Assembly (NCBI RefSeq): GCF_900113045.1
Contig: NZ_FONY01000026.1
Location: 18,496-82,495, forward strand
From: Thermoflexibacter ruber
GTDB lineage: Bacteria > Bacteroidota > Bacteroidia > Cytophagales > Thermoflexibacteraceae
Length of the DNA stretch: 64,000 nucleotides
Direction: 5' to 3'
A program made the translations under genes and the position numbers. Shown in pieces: positions 59,934 to 64,000 of the stretch. The notes under the pieces were generated by a model, which worked only from the letters and a program-made list of their open reading frames with translations, had not been told where the DNA came from and searched no databases. Position 1 is the first letter of the stretch. Every line of letters begins with the position of its first letter.

Positions 59934-61748
59934 ATGAATAGCATCAGAAATGTGGCAATTATTGCCCACGTCGACCATGGAAAGACAACCTTAGTGGATA
60001 AGATTATCCATGCTTGTCAGGTATTCAAGTCGCATCAGGAAACAGGTGAGTTGATTTTGGACAACAATGAGTTGGAAAGAGAAAGAGGAATTACCATTGT
60101 ATCTAAAAATGTATCTGTTCGTTACAAAGATGTAAAAATCAACATTATAGATACCCCAGGACACGCTGATTTCGGCGGGGAAGTAGAGCGAGTACTCAAA
60201 ATGGCTGACGGTGTATTGCTTTTAGTTGATGCTTTTGAAGGACCTATGCCCCAAACTCGCTTTGTACTGAGCAAGGCTTTGGCTTTGGGCTTGAAGCCCG
60301 TAGTAGTAATTAATAAAGTAGATAAGGAAAACTGTCGCCCTGATGAGGTACATGAGGCTGTTTTTGACCTCATGTTCAACTTAGACGCTACTGAAGAACA
60401 GTTAGATTTTAAAACCTTGTACGGTTCTTCTAAGCACGGATGGATGAGCTATGATTGGAAAGAAAAGACAGAAGATATTTTTGCCTTATTAGATACGATT
60501 GTAGAGGTGATCCCTCCCGCCCCTTACATAGAAGGTACCCCTCAAATGCAAATTACTTCTTTGGACTTCTCGACTTTTGTAGGCAGAATTGCCATTGGGA
60601 GGGTATTCAGAGGTACACTCAAAGAAGGAATGCAAGTTACACTTTGCAAGAAAGATAATGTATTTAAAAAAGCTAAAATCAAAGAACTACATATATTTGA
60701 CGGACTTGGCAAGCTCAAAGTAAGCGAAGTAAGGGCTGGTGATATTTGTGCGGTAGTAGGCATTGATGATTTCGAGATTGGAGATACTATTGCTGATGCA
60801 GAAAATCCAGAGCCCCTCAACCGCATTCCTATTGACGAGCCTACGATGAGTATGCTTTTTGCTATTAATAACTCCCCTTTCTTTGGTAGAGATGGCAAAT
60901 ACGTAACCTCTCGCCACCTCAGAGATAGATTGATGAAAGAATTGGAGAAAAATTTGGCTATGCGTCTGCAACCTACCGACACTGAAGATAAATTTATTGT
61001 TTTTGGGCGCGGAATTTTGCATTTGTCTATTTTGATAGAAACTATGCGTAGAGAAGGGTACGAACTCCAAGTAGGTCAGCCTCAAGTAGTTTTTAAAGAG
61101 ATAGACGGAGAGCGTTGCGAGCCTATTGAAACTTTGGTGGTGGATTGCCCACAAGAAAGTTCAAGCAAGGTCATAGATTTGGTTAGTCAGCGTAAAGGTG
61201 AAATGCTGGTGATGGAGCCAAAAGGAGATTTGATTCACATGGAGTTTAGTATTCCTTCTCGCGGTCTAATTGGATTGAGAAACAATATCTTAACTGTTTC
61301 TGCGGGAGAGGCTATCATGACGCACCGCTTGAAAGGATACGAGCCTTTTAGAGGAAATATTCCTGAACGCATCAATGGTTCTTTGATTTCGGGAGAGCAA
61401 GGAGAGGCAACAGCTTATGCAATAGATAAGTTACAAGACAGAGGTGTTTTCTTTATAGACCCTGGAGAAGAAATCTATATGGGGCAGGTGATTGGTGAGC
61501 ATAACCGTCAGAATGACTTGGTAGTGAACGTATTAAAAGGCAAAAAGCTAACCAATATGCGTGCTTCTGGCTCTGACGACAACGTGAAAATCGCACCTAA
61601 AAAACAATTTTCTTTGGAAGAAGCCTTAGAATATATCCAAAAAGATGAATACGTAGAGGTTACGCCAAAAGCAATTCGTATGCGTAAGATTTTCTTAGAT
61701 GAGAACGAGCGTAAGAGAATGGAAAAGAAAGAGTTAGTAGAGGCTTAG
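59934..61748 (+). CDS. typA: Ribosome-associated GTPase TypA/BipA
   Basis: The 604-residue translational GTPase helps 50S assembly and stress or cold adaptation. G1 is AHVDHGKTT (11-19), G2 is in [13 protein letters not shown]3 is DTPGHADF and G4 NKVDKENC. The later EF-G-like domains and the BipA-specific C-terminal domain ([18 protein letters not shown]) are complete, and the length is typical. It has its own promoter-like box and ends at a strong bidirectional terminator shared with atpC. Confidence 0.97.
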   Translation: MNSIRNVAIIAHVDHGKTTLVDKIIHACQVFKSHQETGELILDNNELERERGITIVSKNVSVRYKDVKINIIDTPGHADFGGEVERVLKMADGVLLLVDAFEGPMPQTRFVLSKALALGLKPVVVINKVDKENCRPDEVHEAVFDLMFNLDATEEQLDFKTLYGSSKHGWMSYDWKEKTEDIFALLDTIVEVIPPAPYIEGTPQMQITSLDFSTFVGRIAIGRVFRGTLKEGMQVTLCKKDNVFKKAKIKELHIFDGLGKLKVSEVRAGDICAVVGIDDFEIGDTIADAENPEPLNRIPIDEPTMSMLFAINNSPFFGRDGKYVTSRHLRDRLMKELEKNLAMRLQPTDTEDKFIVFGRGILHLSILIETMRREGYELQVGQPQVVFKEIDGERCEPIETLVVDCPQESSSKVIDLVSQRKGEMLVMEPKGDLIHMEFSIPSRGLIGLRNNILTVSAGEAIMTHRLKGYEPFRGNIPERINGSLISGEQGEATAYAIDKLQDRGVFFIDPGEEIYMGQVIGEHNRQNDLVVNVLKGKKLTNMRASGSDDNVKIAPKKQFSLEEALEYIQKDEYVEVTPKAIRMRKIFLDENERKRMEKKELVEA

Positions 61749-61772
61749 CTAAAACAAATAGGTTTATAAAGT

Positions 61773-61806
61773 AAAAAGCTAAACTAATGGAATAGTTTAG
61801 CTTTTT
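61773..61806. terminator. Bidirectional intrinsic terminator between typA and atpC
   Basis: A perfect 14-bp stem, AAAAAGCTAAACTA (61773-61786) with TAGTTTAGCTTTTT (61793-61806), has a 6-nt loop and T runs on both strands, so it can stop both convergent transcripts. Confidence 0.9.
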
Positions 61807-61822
61807 ATTTAAATAGTAAATT

Positions 61823-62071
61823 TTACTGTTGGGAAACTGACTCAGCCAAAATCACTACCTTGTTTTTCAGTACCTCTATTACGCCTGAGTCAATATTAAA
61901 AAAGTGCTTTCCGCTTTTATCAGCTACTCTGACCGTACCTGTACCCAAGGCACTCACGATAGCTGCGTGGTTATTGAGTACCTCAAACTCACCACTAATG
62001 CTCGGCACTTTGACCGCATCTACTTCACCCTCAAACACTTTGGCATCGGGAGTTATGATTTCTAAGAACAT
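61823..62071 (-). CDS. atpC: ATP synthase epsilon subunit, short form
   Basis: The 82-residue protein matches only the N-terminal beta-sandwich of epsilon: MFLEIITPDAKVFEGEV and the NNHAAIVSALGTGTVRVAD region. The C-terminal two-helix arm that inhibits ATP hydrolysis in E. coli is absent, as is common in Bacteroidota. It follows atpD on the same strand after an 87-bp spacer with a 12-bp inverted repeat. The remaining ATP synthase genes are elsewhere, usual for this phylum. Confidence 0.93.
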   Translation of the reverse strand: MFLEIITPDAKVFEGEVDAVKVPSISGEFEVLNNHAAIVSALGTGTVRVADKSGKHFFNIDSGVIEVLKNKVVILAESVSQQ

Positions 62072-62102
62072 GATATTTCTTAATTATAATTTATGAATTA
62101 TA

Positions 62103-62142
62103 AATTATGAATGACAAAAGTTATAATTCATCATTCATAATT
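62103..62142 (-). repeat. Inverted repeat in the atpD-atpC spacer
   Basis: AATTATGAATGA (62103-62114) and TCATTCATAATT (62131-62142) form a perfect 12-bp stem with a 16-nt loop, within an AT-rich ATGAATTATAAATT-type repeat that also occurs at 33450-33490, 33580-33610, 35826-35856 and 48105-48130. It may separate the two cistrons or tune atpC expression. Confidence 0.6.
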
Positions 62143-62158
62143 CATCATTTTAAAAAAA

Positions 62159-63670
<1,512 letters not shown>

Positions 63671-63927
63671 TTATATTAAAGTGTTGCTAACAAAGTAAAA
63701 TAGAAATACAATAGGGAATCGCCTGAATAAACTACTAAGACTAAAACACCTATTTTAAAAAATTTTCACAAAAGTAAATGATGAAACTCTTTTATGCAAT
63801 TTATTATAAATAAAACTTTTTTTGAAAACAAATTCTCCACATTTTTGCTATGATTGAGTATTCATTTGAAAATACCTTTCTTATAACAATATGACCGCCA
63901 AGAGTGTAATTTATTAAATTAAAAAAA

Positions 63928-63976
63928 TGGCATTTATTTAGGGGAATTTTCTCACGATTAACCTAAAAAAATGCCA
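63928..63976. repeat. 15-bp inverted repeat at the right edge
   Basis: TGGCATTTATTTAGG (63928-63942) pairs with CCTAAAAAAATGCCA (63962-63976) with one mismatch. On the minus strand the stem is followed by a T-rich tract, so it could end a leftward transcript entering from the right; on the plus strand it overlaps an ATG at 63971 that opens a short frame (MPNILEILLV) to the edge. Which applies cannot be decided here. Confidence 0.4.
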
Positions 63977-64000
63977 AATATATTAGAAATCCTCTTAGTC

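Overview
The window is a 64 kb, AT-rich chromosomal segment from a member of the Bacteroidota, most likely a Cytophagales-type bacterium. The evidence is the gene content (SiaB/SiaC pair without a diguanylate cyclase, DUF5117-type metalloprotease, PorE-like OmpA protein, MobA with an extra N-terminal domain, a short atpC next to atpD), promoter-like TAnnTTTG boxes, and the scarcity of Shine-Dalgarno sequences. The species cannot be named from the sequence. I see no rRNA, tRNA, CRISPR array or intact insertion sequence.

Region 1 (1-24.8 kb) is ordinary chromosomal housekeeping. It holds a sialate O-acetylesterase homologue that lacks its catalytic residues, a PaaE-like reductase, a TPR histidine kinase, an RsiV-like lipoprotein, tatA, gatA, the siaB-siaC signalling pair, a large zinc metalloprotease, GTP-type pckG and a histidine-kinase-like protein without its phospho-accepting histidine. 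These are followed by crtB with a partner gene, a Tat-exported TIM-barrel protein, a SPOR-like protein, an acyl-CoA carboxylase beta subunit, an IscA-like protein, ung and superoxide dismutase, with small exported proteins at the end. Region 2 (24.9-31.8 kb) has PBP1A, pruA, a three-gene regulator/membrane-protein operon with a palindromic operator, and rsmG.

Region 3 (31.8-50.7 kb) is the division and cell wall (dcw) cluster, all on the minus strand. From its promoter it reads mraZ, rsmH, [DUF433/DUF5615 pair], ftsL, ftsI, [128-aa membrane protein], murE, [AbiEii-like nucleotidyltransferase plus a 92-aa protein], mraY, [four-helix-bundle protein], ftsW, [IS200 transposase remnant, HD hydrolase], murG, [four-helix-bundle protein, ATE/GNAT-like protein], ftsQ, ftsA, ftsZ and a terminator. 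The slots usually held by murD (mraY-ftsW) and murC (murG-ftsQ) hold no ligase. Each contains a four-helix-bundle gene of the 23S-intervening-sequence/Avd superfamily. Spacers are full of short dispersed repeats. The cluster promoter shows a TTG-N19-TATGTTTG core with three CCAC repeats at exact 10-bp spacing beside it, which look like MraZ boxes.

Region 4 (51-64 kb) has an orphan ABC-2 permease, a PorE-like OmpA protein, an eIF1/SUI1 homologue, an NlpC/P60 lipoprotein, recQ, an isolated trpA, a mobA-like gene, typA and the atpD-atpC pair. The main story is a normally compact essential operon that has lost two ligase genes and gained two toxin-antitoxin-like modules, a transposase relic, two four-helix-bundle genes and repeat-laden spacers.
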